This document shows, piece after piece, positions 44,561 through 56,205 of a stretch of 64,000 nucleotides of DNA. The DNA is from Gnetum montanum (taxonomy: Eukaryota; Streptophyta; Gnetopsida; Gnetales; Gnetaceae). The notes beneath the pieces were generated by a model that was given only the letters and a program-made list of their open reading frames with translations, was not told the origin of the DNA and searched no databases. The translations under genes were made by a program, and so were the position numbers. The first letter of the stretch is position 1. Each line of letters starts with the position of its first letter. The stretch lies in assembly GCA_015680685.1 (NCBI GenBank), contig MNCI01023742.1, positions 1,320,979-1,384,978 on the forward strand, in the 5' to 3' direction.

Positions 44561-46992
44561 ATTAGTTCTAGACTTAAGAAAATGAACCAAATAGAGGACT
44601 TAGACACATATGTCTTACACTCTAGTTATACACACACAAAAAAAGAATATTAAACACAAAGACCTAGGAATTAAAATAAAAAATCAAGAAGAAGAAGCAA
44701 ACACATCTAGATCCCCCAAAATAGAAATACCTTTAAGTCTAGATGAAGAGACATCTCTGAATGATCTAAACAAGACTATCACCAATGTTAAATGTGCTAC
44801 CACATGATTAATTAAATCAGTAATGGTGAAAGATGGAAAACTAGTGGTGTATAACCAAGGGATTGTGTAGTCCATCTCCCAAATGTGCGACCATAAGATT
44901 AGTCATGGAGGAGATGCTCTATCCTAGTTCAAGAACTAATAAATATTTTTCACCTTTTTTATTTCATAATTTTTTTATCATTTTCCTATTTCTTCCAAAA
45001 AATTTTGATTCTTCATATGTTTTCCATTTCTTGATATTTTTATTTATTTTATCTTTATAATCTTCTCTTTTCCTAAGCCATTTTCTTTATGGTTTATGAA
45101 TGTTTTTTTATGCTTCTGTTAATAATATTGCTAGTAGTGATGTAGAAGTCAATGCTATGTGTTGGGTTTTCATGCTATGCTATCAAGATTATTAGGTAAG
45201 TAATTGTGTAAAGTAGTGAGACCATCTCCTCCATCCCTCTAGTTCTATAAATAAAAGGTCTTTTTCATGGAAACAATTTGGTTCTTCTTTCATGAAACTA
45301 AAATTAATCAATGATCATTGTACCTTGAAGAAAGAGGGAATGATCAAGTGGAAATAGTCAGGGTATGACCTCATGGGGATTTGTTGGGTTCTCTTCTTGA
45401 TTTTCTTTGTGTGGTTTGTGGAATGAATCATCACTCCTTCATCAAACAATAAATCAGAAGTTATGTTTTTACATGGTGTGATTTCCATTTTAAAAAAATA
45501 AAATTTAAAAAAAATAAAAAATGGAAAAAAAAAGAGGAAAATATATATATATATATAATAATGGGAATTCAAAGTGCACCCCTTAAACATAATAATGGGC
45601 TACAAGCACTAATTATGGGTCTAGAAAGAAATGTTACCCATGCCTAAACGCACCCCTCTAACTAAGGCCCTTCCTTCCTTTTTCTCTTTTCTTCTCTTTT
45701 TGAAGTGATGCTTGTTCTTTGATGTGGTTGTGGACTCATGGTGGTTAATAGGAAAGAACACATCAATGCAAGGTCATTATTCATGGCATGGACTTGGCCT
45801 GAACTTGGATAGATAGGTATGCTGATCATTTTAATCAAATTTTTCACAAGAACCTATTGTGGACATGCTCTAGTACCTTACATCCTGATCTCTGCAATTC
45901 CTTCTCATCCAATTATTCACCTCATTATTGCATGCAATTATGAGGCTTTTGGTTTTGTGTAGTATAGTGCAACATCCCAACCATGGTAGTTGTGTGTTGT
46001 TTGAAACAAAGGCATGATCTACATTTAACTTCTAGGATGCCCATGGACATATATAGAAGTGGTCATGCAAGGGCATTATGGTAGAAGCCTACTTTGGGGA
46101 TGTCCAACTTGCATAACTTTTGTTGATCATGGCTTTGAACTAACCTTAACATCTTCCAAAACATTAATATTGGGACTAATTCTCATTCATTTCATTAATT
46201 TTTTCTACTTTTCTATTTCCATATCCATTAATATTTATTGGCAATATTCTAAATCAAACCTTTATTTCATTTGTTCATAAACTTGTGCACTTTGAAATTT
46301 TTTCTAACATCCTATTTTTGAACATTGTGGTAACCAATGGTAATTAATCAAAAAAAATGTAAACTTGATAATTTTAGTTACCTCATAACCTTGGGCATAG
46401 TACGTTGTCATCACCTTGTGCTTAAACACAAACTAAGGGATTTGAAAAGGGTTAATTATTAAGGAAATTTTATGAAAACTAATGTTGATCCATTGGCAAC
46501 TATAAGTGATTCTAAAAGAAATGCCTAAGGAAGAAGGTCTTTTACCAAGCATGAAAACAAAGCTAAGATGGGGACAATGGAGGATATGCCCATGGACAAA
46601 TCGTAGCACATACAAGATAGCAACTCAAACTTCACATGTTTGCTAGATCCATGGGACGATGAGAAGAAATTTCATTCCACCCTTCAAGAATGTTCTACAT
46701 AAGTAGAGAAGCATTGATATAAAAATCAAGGTTAAAAGTCTACCACTACTAGTGACAACAAAAAGAATCATCTTCAGCAGATTCTTGAAGACCTCTATAA
46801 ATTTTGTGATCTTGAATGTCTGTCCAGTCTTTTTATCACTATGTCATTTTGTATGCATCTAATTGAATAAAATTTTGTAATGTGACACTCATAGTCAGTT
46901 AATAGTTAGTGTCAATCAATAATCCCATCATTCCCAATTTTTATAAAAGAAATCTTTTTCCTATCTTGTTAACTTGAGGATGAGTTTTCACT
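44561..46992 (+). other. Linker and post-pol non-coding region of element 4
   Basis: After a short Lys/Glu-rich stretch (44640-44870) of unknown origin comes the PPT-like AGTCATGGAGG (44900-44910). A T-rich tract (44945-45110), the GGTATGACCTCATGGGG block (about 45361), the TTACATGGTGTG / ATTCAAAGTGCACC block (45468-45590, with an (AT)n at 45541-45557) and CTACTTTGGGGATGTCCAACTT (46090-46111) follow. RT through integrase is missing here. No ORF3. Confidence 0.7.
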
Positions 46993-47006
46993 CAGTTGTG
47001 GATGTA
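46993..47006 (+). other. Polypurine tract of element 4
   Basis: CAGTTGTGGATGTA before the LTR; one G of the G5 has changed. Confidence 0.8.
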
Positions 47007-47972
47007 TGATGAATCGTCGGTTCGTTGGGATATCGTTGATGCTACGTTGCATCTGTGATATCGTTGATGCTATATCGCATCTATTTGACAAAAAGTCAAC
47101 TTTTGGTGAGCTAAGATATTAGAGCTCCAATATCGGAGCCCCAATATCACATATCTGATATCAAATCACATGCTACATTATAGGATATCCAATATTGCAA
47201 AATGTGTGTCAGCCTATAAATATGACACTTGGGTGCATTATTTGGGAGTCAGTTAGTCAATAGAGTAGCTAAACTCTTATATTTTTATACTATAGTCTTA
47301 AACAATAGTCAATGAGTGCTTGTAGTGTGAATATGATTTAGTTGTACAATTTGTTATTCGAGTGGCAATGTATTTAGACAAATCCCATAAAAAACAATAA
47401 GATTGAGATTGATTCTTATTCATTGCAGTACTTTGACTTAGATTAGATTTCATTTCCATGAAATTTACTTTTCATGTACTTAGTTAATATTTATATTTCC
47501 ATGCATATTAATAAATTAGAAAAATGAGTGTGACTAGTTTTGAGCATAAACACGTATTCACTTAGTAACCCTACTAGCATTATTTCTTGGTTCCCCTAGT
47601 AGCATAACACTTGGTAATCCCACTAGTGGATGCATGGGTTCATGACATGTATGACAAGCTAAGAACAAACACTTATTAGCCATAGGCTAGTTTAGAGTAT
47701 ACTTTATGTTGTTAATTAATTAAACAATTAATTTCTTTAGTATCATTAGGATTAGCATATGGTTGAAACAACATCAATTATCATATGCCTTACTCTAGAC
47801 TAAACTATATATGACAAAGCTACCACTAGTCCAAGTGAAAAGAGAATGAACTACAATCAAGGCATAATGATCCAGATGCCAAAACTAGTCTCATCCATAT
47901 TATTCAACTAGATTGTGCATGAATGTTTGTAATTCATATGGTTGGGCATAGGGGGTACCTCATCACTCATCA
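47007..47972 (+). repeat. 3' LTR of element 4 (middle of three)
   Basis: 966 bp, TGATGAATCGTCGGTTCG to CACTCATCA. It follows the PPT, so it is the authentic 3' LTR. TATA at 47215. Confidence 0.93.
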
Positions 47973-47973
47973 T

Positions 47974-48939
47974 TGGATGAATCATCAATTGGATAGGATA
48001 TCGCTGATGCTACATCACATCTATGATATTGTTGATGCTATGTCACATCTATTTGACAAAAAGTTAATTTTTGGCTAGCTAAGACATCAAAGCTCTAATA
48101 TCAAACCTCTAATATCATATATCCAATATTGGATCACATGCTTTATTATTAGATATTTGATATCACAAATGTGTGTCAGCCTATAAATATAACACTTAGG
48201 TGCATGGTTTAGGAGTCAGTTAGTGAATAGAGTGGCTAAACTCTTGTAGTTTTATTTTGTAGTCTTAGAAAATAGTTAGTGAGTGCTTGTAGTGCAGATC
48301 TAATTCAGTTGTATAGTGTCTTATTTGAGTCACAATGTACCTAGACACATCCCATGAATGGTAATAAGATCAAGATTGATTCTTATTCATTATAGCACTT
48401 TGACTTTGATTAGATTTACTTCCTATGTAATTTAATTTTCATGTACTTAATTAATATTGACATTTCCATGCATATTAATGAACTAGTGGAATGAGCACGA
48501 CTAGTTTCAAGCATAAACACGTATTCACTTGGTAACCCTAGTAACATTATTGCTTGGTTCACCAAGTAGCATAACATTTGGTAATCCTAGTAGTGAATAC
48601 ATGGGTTCAAGATGTGTATGACAAGCTGAGAACAAACACTCAATGCCCATAGGCTAGTTTATACTTTACTTTCCATTGTTAATTAGTTAAATAATTAATT
48701 TCTTTATTATCATTAGGAATAGCATACAACAAAAACAACATCAATTATCATATGCCTTATTCTAGACTAAACCATACGTGACAAAGAAACCACTAGTCCA
48801 AGTGGGAAGATAGTGAACTACAATCAAGGGATAATGATCTAGATGCCATAACTAGTCCCATCCATAAAATTTGACCAAATCATGTGTGAACACTTATGAT
48901 TCATATGGTTGGATGTAGGGGGTACCTTGCCGCTCATCA
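47974..48939 (+). repeat. Third LTR of element 4
   Basis: About 966 bp, TGGATGAATCATCAATTGG to GCCGCTCATCA. Its start carries one extra base against TGATGAATC. It is separated from the middle LTR by at most a few bases (TTGG, as in the first bases of the PBS). The target duplication lies beyond it. TATA at 48182. Confidence 0.92.
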
Positions 48940-48990
48940 TCTTGTTAGCAATGGAGTTGCTAATTCAAATCATGCTTGAGACATTGTTAT
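48940..48990 (+). repeat. tRNA-like SINE head, right part
   Basis: TCTTGTTAGCAATGGAGTTGC then TAATTCAAATCAT corresponds to the 3' anticodon arm and T-arm (B box GTTCGAATC type) of a tRNA-Thr-like head. It completes the piece at 40205-40235. Confidence 0.5.
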
Positions 48991-49600
48991 ATTCCTTTAT
49001 AATTATTCTAAATTCTATATTGGCCATATGTCTTGGGTTGTACTTATAGTCATTTTTCTCGAGTTCTAACATCCACACCCCTAACACCTCTTCGCCTCCC
49101 CTACCCCTCCTCCCCCATCCCCCCCTCCCTACTCCCAATCATGTAGGTAGGTATTAGTATAATTATGTAGGTAATTAAATTATACTTAGTATTTTTGTTC
49201 ATATTTAGGGATTTTTTTTAACCTTTTCTTTCTTCTCTTCTAAACCTTGAACATAGAAATTATGGCATGCAATTCTAGGTTTAAGGTTATGTAAGCTTAC
49301 TACCAATAATCAATGGTCATATTCACCTCTTTTGTGATATTTTTTATGTATGAAAAATTAATTAATCTTCCACCTCAATCTATAAAGTTGAAATAAAGTC
49401 TAAGTTAAATTTATTTAATAAATAATAATGAAATTAAAATTAAAATAGGGTACAATACATCTATATCATGAAGGTTTAATATAGACTTAACAAAGTAATT
49501 GACTAATACTTGATATAACAAGAAAATATTATATTTCTACTCAAATGTTCAATACAAGAGAGACTAAGAAAAACAAAATGAAATAAAGCTTTATTATGTT
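48991..49600. other. Unassigned sequence with a C-rich tract
   Basis: No gene. A pyrimidine-rich, C-rich tract (about 49070-49137) has several runs of four to six C, so the minus strand could form G-quadruplexes. AT-rich sequence follows. Confidence 0.5.
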
Positions 49601-51472
49601 TGAAGACCCATAGGATCTATTGGACAAATATTACATTTTCATGAAAAATAAAGATAGACTCTTCAAATTGACGAAGCACCAATGGGAACATCAAAAACAT
49701 ATCATGCAGGCTTTTGTTGTAACATTATAATACTATCTCAAATGGCTATTCATAGCATAAGAAAGAAATACATGCAACTCATCTTCAAGGGCTTTTGATA
49801 TGCACAACCTACAAATGCACTCCTCTCAAGGGAGTTGAATCCATCTTCTACTTTTAATTATAAGATGATGAGAATTTAAGGGAAGCTTACTAATGCAATT
49901 CCAATACTTGATGGGAATAGCAGCTAAGAGATAGTGAGCTTCTACATCTAGTTTATTAGATCAAACATGGTCTAAATAAAAGTACCTCATATCTTCCACA
50001 TTAGTCCACATCCATGTTAAAACCTTTTGCTTAAATAGTTGGAAAATGTGCTTAGGATTTTGCTACATGTCCTCCCAAGAGATATTCTATTTTCTCAACT
50101 ATTGCATCCCCTGAAAATACCAACCATGATCTCAAAAATCCTCAAAAACTACTTTAGAGAATTATCTTGACTTAAGATATGCAAGCTATGTGTATCGAAT
50201 GAATTAGCACAATTCTTCTACTTCTAAAGATAATAAATCACATTCACATTGAGTAAGGTATTTGCATTTTCACCTTTAACTCATCAAGAAATAGAGTTTT
50301 TTGCACTCATTCAAGATCTTTCCAAAGTTTAGCACTCATTCCAAGTCCCCAAATAACACATCCATACAGTACAGTAGGATAGATGATAGTCTAAAAAATT
50401 CATTTTCTAACCTTTCAAGCCCAAAGGCCTAGATCCTTACACTTGTTTTTGAAAGTAAATAGAGCCTTGAAACCTCCTACTATTTAGTCTTTGATGCACT
50501 TCTTCCACATGTAATTGTTCATATAAATGAGACCTAAATATTTTTAAAAAATATACTATTTGCACATTAGTACCTCCAAGATGGAAGCTATAACATTTAT
50601 ATATTATACCCCAGATCATCAATTTGGCATTATTTACATTCACTTGAAGACCATATGTATGAATATAATTTTCTGAAATTTGCAACATATTTTGCATACC
50701 TTCTGTAGTAGTGAAAATCAAGACAACATCATCTACATATAAAGAAGCTTCATTGCTTGGGATTCAATTTTGATAGCATGACTATCTTGCCCATTGCATA
50801 ACCATTCTTGCATTCCATCAATAAAGATACCAAAAAGAGTTGGAGAAAGTGAACATCCTTTCTTTTCTCCAATTTTGCTTTGGAATTGAATTTTTTTTTC
50901 TAACTTACTATATCTAATTTCAATAATTACTTCCTCATACAATTCTTGAGTTGTAATCAAATCTGAAGGGAGATCAACTTTATACAAACATAACCATAGT
51001 TTTGTATAAATCACTAAATCACATGCTTTTGCAAAATCAATAAAACAAATAAAAAAAATTTATTAGGCATTTTTGCAAACTCCATGCAATGTCTAAGAGT
51101 AACTAAGTGATTAATAGTAGAGTGATTTTATCTAAAACCTACTTGACATCTTGCCATGACATAGTTACCTTCAACCTAAGAACTGATTCTCTTTTCTAGT
51201 AAAGTGCTCAACAACCTAGCAAAAATATTACTCACAACAATCATTTGATAATTTTTCAAATTTATTTTATCTTCCTTTTTACATAAAAATATACATTTAC
51301 TACTTTTCCAATGTTGATTTAATCATTGGTCGATTGCTAAATTTAATTTTTTCCAAATTTCTCAATTAATAGCATATCCTACCAACTTTAATAATTCTAC
51401 ATATAAACCATCTAATTCTACAACTTTGCCAAATGCTAGCTTTTTAATACCCTATGTGACTTTCTTAAGAGT
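49600..51472 (-). pseudogene. LINE A: non-LTR reverse transcriptase remnant
   Basis: Minus strand. RT motifs are split over frames: KKGCSLSPTLFGIFIDGMQEWL (about 50880-50800), the catalytic box LYVDDVVLIF intact at about 50743-50712, then EGMQNMLQISENY, GLQVNVNNAKLM and LGGTNVQIVYFLKIFR (50700-50520). An upstream thumb/fingers area to about 51450 is recognisable by comparison with LINE B. No endonuclease part is present; the sequence stops at the element 5 insertion and does not resume beyond it. Confidence 0.8.
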
Positions 51473-52255
51473 TGATGAGCCGGGATATCGCATACGCAAT
51501 ACCACGTCCTGCCTCATCTTCTATAAATAAGAGGCATTGCCCTTTGTTCCATAGTAGTAAGACTTAGACCCTTAGCCAAACTCTTGCAATTTTATTAGTC
51601 CAGAGTTAGAATAAGTTCTGTGTGCCCGCAACAAGAGTCATAGAGTGAACAGATCTTTATTCGAACAATTTGTACCTGAACATACATTTGTGTACAGCAA
51701 TAAAGGTAAACTTTATGATAAACCTTGTAGAATATAGATTAAGCTAATTAGTAATTAATTATTGTTGAATATTTGATGCTTTCCTAGTTAATTAATCTCT
51801 CTCTCAACCTTTGACTCTCTTAGTTAAGTACATTCAATACGACTGCTTCAAGCATGTGTGTAGCGCTTGGTAACCTAATAACGATTAGCGTTTGGTAATC
51901 CTAGTAGCATTGCACTGGTTTAGGATGTGTACAGAAAGTGGTAACGGATACCAGTGTTAGGAACATCTAGAACTTAGTTAATGAATCGTTAATGTAAGCT
52001 AGTCACTTAGTTCTCTTTCTCTTTCCTTTATTAGCATAAGACATAAAAAGGAACAAATTTATAAAAAATCATATACCTCAAGCTTACTTAACAATACAAC
52101 TATGACAATACAATTAAGCTTGGGAAGACAACGATTGATTAACCCCAAGTGTTCCATTAAGGCACGTAAGCACTTATTCCATGGAGTTCGACCAGATCAT
52201 GCGTGAAACGCTCATATTCGGATGGTTGAGTGTAGGGGTACCTCGCCACTCATCA
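51473..52255 (+). repeat. 5' LTR of element 5
   Basis: 783 bp, TGATGAGCCGGGATATCGC to CGCCACTCATCA. Short U3 with GGATATCGCATACGC; TATA at 51522; CAATAAAG near 51702. Closest to the solo LTR at 42471. Confidence 0.92.
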
Positions 52256-52275
52256 TTGATGCTGTTGTTGGGGAC
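52256..52275 (+). other. Primer-binding site of element 5 (decayed tRNA-Asp)
   Basis: TTGATGCTGTTGTTGGGGAC: every difference from TTGGCGCCGTTGCCGGGGAC is a C-to-T or G-to-A change. Confidence 0.85.
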
Positions 52276-52479
52276 TTAGTTGTTTGTGTGCTATGTTGAA
52301 CATAAGAAATAATTCATATCGTTGGGACACTAGAATGAACCTTAGGGTTAATCAAAGAAGGACAAGACAATGGTACATTGCACATTGAACAAGAAAAGAT
52401 TTCTTCTTCTTCGCATAAGAGCACTTCACCGCCTAGCACTAACACAAGAGACAGTCGACGACATACTACACATAACCAA

Positions 52480-54470
52480 GATCTGTCAGTTCCTCAATAG
52501 CTTCATGTGGTATATACTCATCACGATGAGTATGTACCCAATTTCACCTTTATTCCCCACCAAGATGAACAACTACATTGGAGAGACTTGGAGGATAACA
52601 TAGTGTTACCCTTAGACCGATCAGTCCCCAACATGCTCCTTCATGCTCTCACATGAATAGGCATGCTACTTTTATACATAGAATACATTGCATGTGATCA
52701 TGACACAAGGGACTATCATCCCAAAGAAGCATAATGTCAAAGGGACTTGCGACAGGAGAGATACCACACATCTTTGAAGGGTAAATGGCCCCATGATGCT
52801 TTGCACATTTTGATCAAAATTGAGGGTTGTGTACCTGCTTCAATAGGTTCCCCAAAAAATGATGTTCCTCCTCCTAATGATGGTCAAGAGGTGGTGTATG
52901 AGAACCTCCACTCCACGGTTCACAACCCTGGTTCTGATACCCACGAACACGAAGTGTTTAATGAGGAAACATGAACACACGATAAGGACAGATGTTCTGA
53001 TCTTAATCACGATTGAGGCTGAGACCACCGAAGAGAAGCTAGAAAACACCATCACAGCAATGGTTCTCCTTCTTCTTCACCTTCATCATCACCTTCACCC
53101 TCTCCTTCAGTGTCCGGACATAGTCATAAGGAAACCAATCGTGAGGATAAAGGAAAACAGAGTGAAAAACATCGATGAGATAGTCGAGAACGAGGACGAG
53201 GGCACTCTAAGGAATCAAGGCATAGAAGAAGGGAGAGTAGGGAATCACCTAGAAACCATAGACACTATGAACGAGATGATCATGAAGAACCCCTACTCGC
53301 AACTAGAAGCATGCTAGATATAATGGAGGCTGTAAGAGTTCCAACAAGGCACCAAAAGGATACTAATATCAAGAGGTTAGACATGAACAACATCCCACAA
53401 TTTTAAGGGGGATACAACACTAATCCTCAAAATCATTTACAAGCATTCCACGATGCATGTGCCTTGCAAAACATAGAAAATGAATGGCAAAAACTGAAGT
53501 TGTTTCCAAGGACACTAGTGAAAGAAGCTGAATGCTGGTACTGGTCCTTAGAACCGAAATCCATTCGAAGGTGGAGTACAATGTTAGAACTGTTCAATGA
53601 TAAGTACCAAACGTACTCCTGAGTGTCTAACCTATGAAAGCAAATCCAAGGATGGAAGCAAGGAAATCATGAACCCTTGGATGTTGCTATGGGCTGCTAT
53701 TATGCATTGTTACATCATTGCTCTAGCCATGGTTATTCGCAGCTAGACCAACTACGCCATCTCATGGATAGACTTAGGCATGAAACAAGGAGAACCCTTG
53801 GGTTGTATGCTGAAGGAAGATTATCAGAGCTTAGATCTTATCAAATTCATAGATTTCTAGAGCAAGTAGCTAAGGAAGAAGGTGAGCTACGAAAGAGAGA
53901 AAGTGGGGAAGAGTACAATTCAGATCCTTCCCTCCAAAAAAGGGGAGTGAGATTTTGTGAGGATGAAGAAGATTCACCACTTGAAGATATGGTGAATAGG
54001 AAACTTTGCTGCTACAAAAGTTAACAACAGAAGTATCAGTAAAGGTAGACCAAATGTGGGACTCCCTAGATAGTAGGTTCAAAACTGTTCTTAAAATTGT
54101 AGAGGAGTCGAGGGAGCGAGGTAGTGACCATGAAAAAAAGAAAAAGAGAGAAGTGGACAATGCACATAACAAGGGTAAGGGAAAAATGGCCATCACCGAA
54201 GAGGTTGTGGATTTAGACACGAACAATGACGATGGATGCAAGATATGCCAATACGACCATCCTATGGGATGTTGCCCAGTAATCTCACATCTACAAGAGT
54301 CTGGGGTGTATGCACTCAACCCATGGCTTAATAAACGACAAGCACCCCGATGGTTACCTTATTCCCAAGGTAACCCAAGGCAGTTCCACCAGCCTTCAAC
54401 ATATTATCCAGGTGGAACTCCACCACAACCCATTGAGCAACATCAACAGTGGCAATACCCATAGTCATGG
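52480..54470 (+). pseudogene. gag remnant of element 5
   Basis: The N-terminal module (about 52507-52735) matches element 3: HDEYVPNFTFIPHQDE, NIVLPLDRS, DYHPKEA. A Ser/Pro-rich run (about 53059-53115) and an Arg/Ser/His-rich segment (about 53180-53275, RS-like) lead to EPLLATRSML (about 53287). The core 53400-53860 has HLQAFHDACALQNIEN, RWSTMLELFNDKYQTYS and HLMDRLRHETRRTLG. A one-base frameshift near 54005 passes into 54006-54464, with the coiled-coil-like VKVDQMWDSLDSRFKTVLKI. The best-preserved knuckle, CKICQYDHPMGCCP, is at about 54239-54280. Gln/Pro-rich tail. Confidence 0.87.
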
Positions 54471-54923
54471 GGGATGCCACCACCAAGGTAATAATACCCC
54501 TACCAATAACCAAACCCATATGGCTACTACGTGTAGCACCCAATCTCTCCACATGACTCTGTTAGTTACGTTACACCACAACATCACTACCAAGCTTGTG
54601 AGTATTATAGAACTTCTTCTCCTAGGGAAGATAATTCACAAACATATCATCCTTTAAATCCATCCACCACTCTCACAACAATAGCTCCATTACCACTCGC
54701 TCCAGCAATGCAAGGGGAACTCCCTACTCAACTGCAGCAACGTAATGCTATGAGGGTTGTGAATCCTCAACCCATTGTTGGTTTTGAAAACTGTATGAAG
54801 AAAAGATCTTTCTTCAAAACCAATAGTCCAACCAAGCCTTCACAACCACAAGCAATTGAACCTCTAAATGCCTCTCCATAAAATAAGGCTTCAGAGCTCC
54901 CTTCAAACCAAACACCGAGCTCA

Positions 54924-55735
54924 ATGCATACGGTTATGTTAACACATGCCATTACTGACTGGATTAAGGTTGGCCACCTTCCTAGGAAATTCTTTGATCC
55001 TGGAAGCCCTCTAATCTATCTCCAAATCGCTAGGAATGAGCCATGTAAAGCTCTTCTGGACTCAGGTTCCAAAGTCAACCTAATATCACAAGAGATGTAC
55101 AAAGCCTAGAACCTACCTCCATTAAGGAAGAGCAATATTCACCTAGTCCTGGTCGACTAGTCCATCATTATTCCCTTGGGACTGGTGGAGGACATCATTA
55201 CCATTGTGTGTGGGTGGTTGTACCCAGCTAATTTCCTAGTGATACAAGTGAATAATGATAAAGGGGACTTCCCAATAATAATGGAAATGGCATGGCTAAG
55301 TATAATAGATGCACATCTAGGAATCCGCGATCTTTACCTGGAAATATCTAAGGAGAACACTTTTGGAAAGATTGAGAAGAAGAAGGTTCCATGCATCGCA
55401 TACAGTGATACAGGGTGCAATTGTGTGTAGAGATCATGGGTTGGGAAAAGTTTAGCATTGCCTACATGCAACCGATGTGCATAAGACCTTAACCGACAAA
55501 AGTGCCTGTATGCAACAGCCACATGACAAAGAGACACCCAGTGGCTAATAGCTGATCAAGAAAGTAACTCACTAATGTGCATGGAACTAACTGAGGGAAT
55601 AACTTGCACTCACATCGAAAGCATAGATGCACTAGAGTAAGTTCGTCACCAACTTCCAAACCTTAACCTGGAAAACATCAATTGGGGGAAGTTGGAAATT
55701 CATAAAAAGTTAGATGAAAACCTTAATAAGATATT
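54924..55735 (+). pseudogene. Protease remnant and linker of element 5
   Basis: The best protease of the window: PCKALLDSGSKVNLISQEMY (about 55041-55100) keeps the D-S-G active site, which in elements 2 and 3 is altered. It continues with GLVEDIITIV, PIIMEMAWLSIIDAHLGI (to about 55325) and the linker PCIAYSDTGCNC (about 55389-55426). One TAG interrupts at about 55107-55109. Non-RT linker runs to about 55735, where the reading jumps to post-pol sequence. Confidence 0.85.
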
Positions 55736-56205
55736 GTTAGTCATGTGCAATAGACCAAACCTTTCCATGAATTTAGAACAGTCAATGCACATAATATCTT
55801 TGAGAAGGGACAACCCTGCTCACTATTTCGGATCTCCCCCTACCAACTCAATCATGGGGGAGATGGCCACCTCTGCTAACCAATTGAGGCCCTCAGTTTC
55901 TTCTTTAATTTTTTGCTTTACACATTTTTTTTATAAATTTCTTTAACTTTTATTATTTTTTTTTGCAACATCATTTATACTTTTTCATTTCTTTGTATGA
56001 TATTTTGTTTCGTTTGCTTTGTTTTTATTTTTGTTTTTGTTTTGTTTGTTCTTGTTTTTGTTTTTTGTTTTTCTTTTGTTAGGTTCATCACCTAATAAGT
56101 GCTCCTGATGGTGGTATGAACTGTATTCTATTGATTGCTAATGTTTGGTTTTTACCTTTGATTTATAATGTTGATACTAAGGTATGGTTCTTAACTAGAA
56201 GTAGA
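55736..56205 (+). repeat. First copy of the post-pol region in element 5
   Basis: Matches 57780-58165: TGTGCAATAGACCAAACCTTTCC, CCTGCTCACTATTTCGGATC, AATCATGGGGG (55850-55860), the T-rich tract (55915-56085) ending in TTTCTTTTGTTAG, AAGTGCTCCTGATGGTGG, GGTATGGTTCTT. The copies differ at perhaps a fifth of positions by eye. Confidence 0.85.

Larger units (their letters stand above)
40236..48939 (+). mobile_element. Element 4: pol-less retrotransposon with three LTRs
   Basis: LTR 40236-41213, internal region with gag only, LTR 47007-47972, then a third LTR 47974-48939 almost abutting. The whole is flanked by TCTTA (40231-40235) and TCTTG (48940-48944), one duplication with a single transition. 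Protease core, RT, RNase H, integrase and ORF3 are missing. The LTRs are alike and dense in GATATC/AATATC motifs. It resembles M in lacking pol but not in its LTR sequence. Confidence 0.92.

Noticed and set aside
45315-45590. Minus-strand frame with a hydrophobic Tyr/Ile/Phe run
   Set aside because: Caused by the (AT)n and A-rich sequence in the post-pol region of element 4.
40205-48990. A functional tRNA-Thr gene split by element 4
   Set aside because: D-arm, anticodon-arm and T-arm pairings are too degenerate (for example AATTCAAATCAT in the T-arm); a SINE head is more likely.
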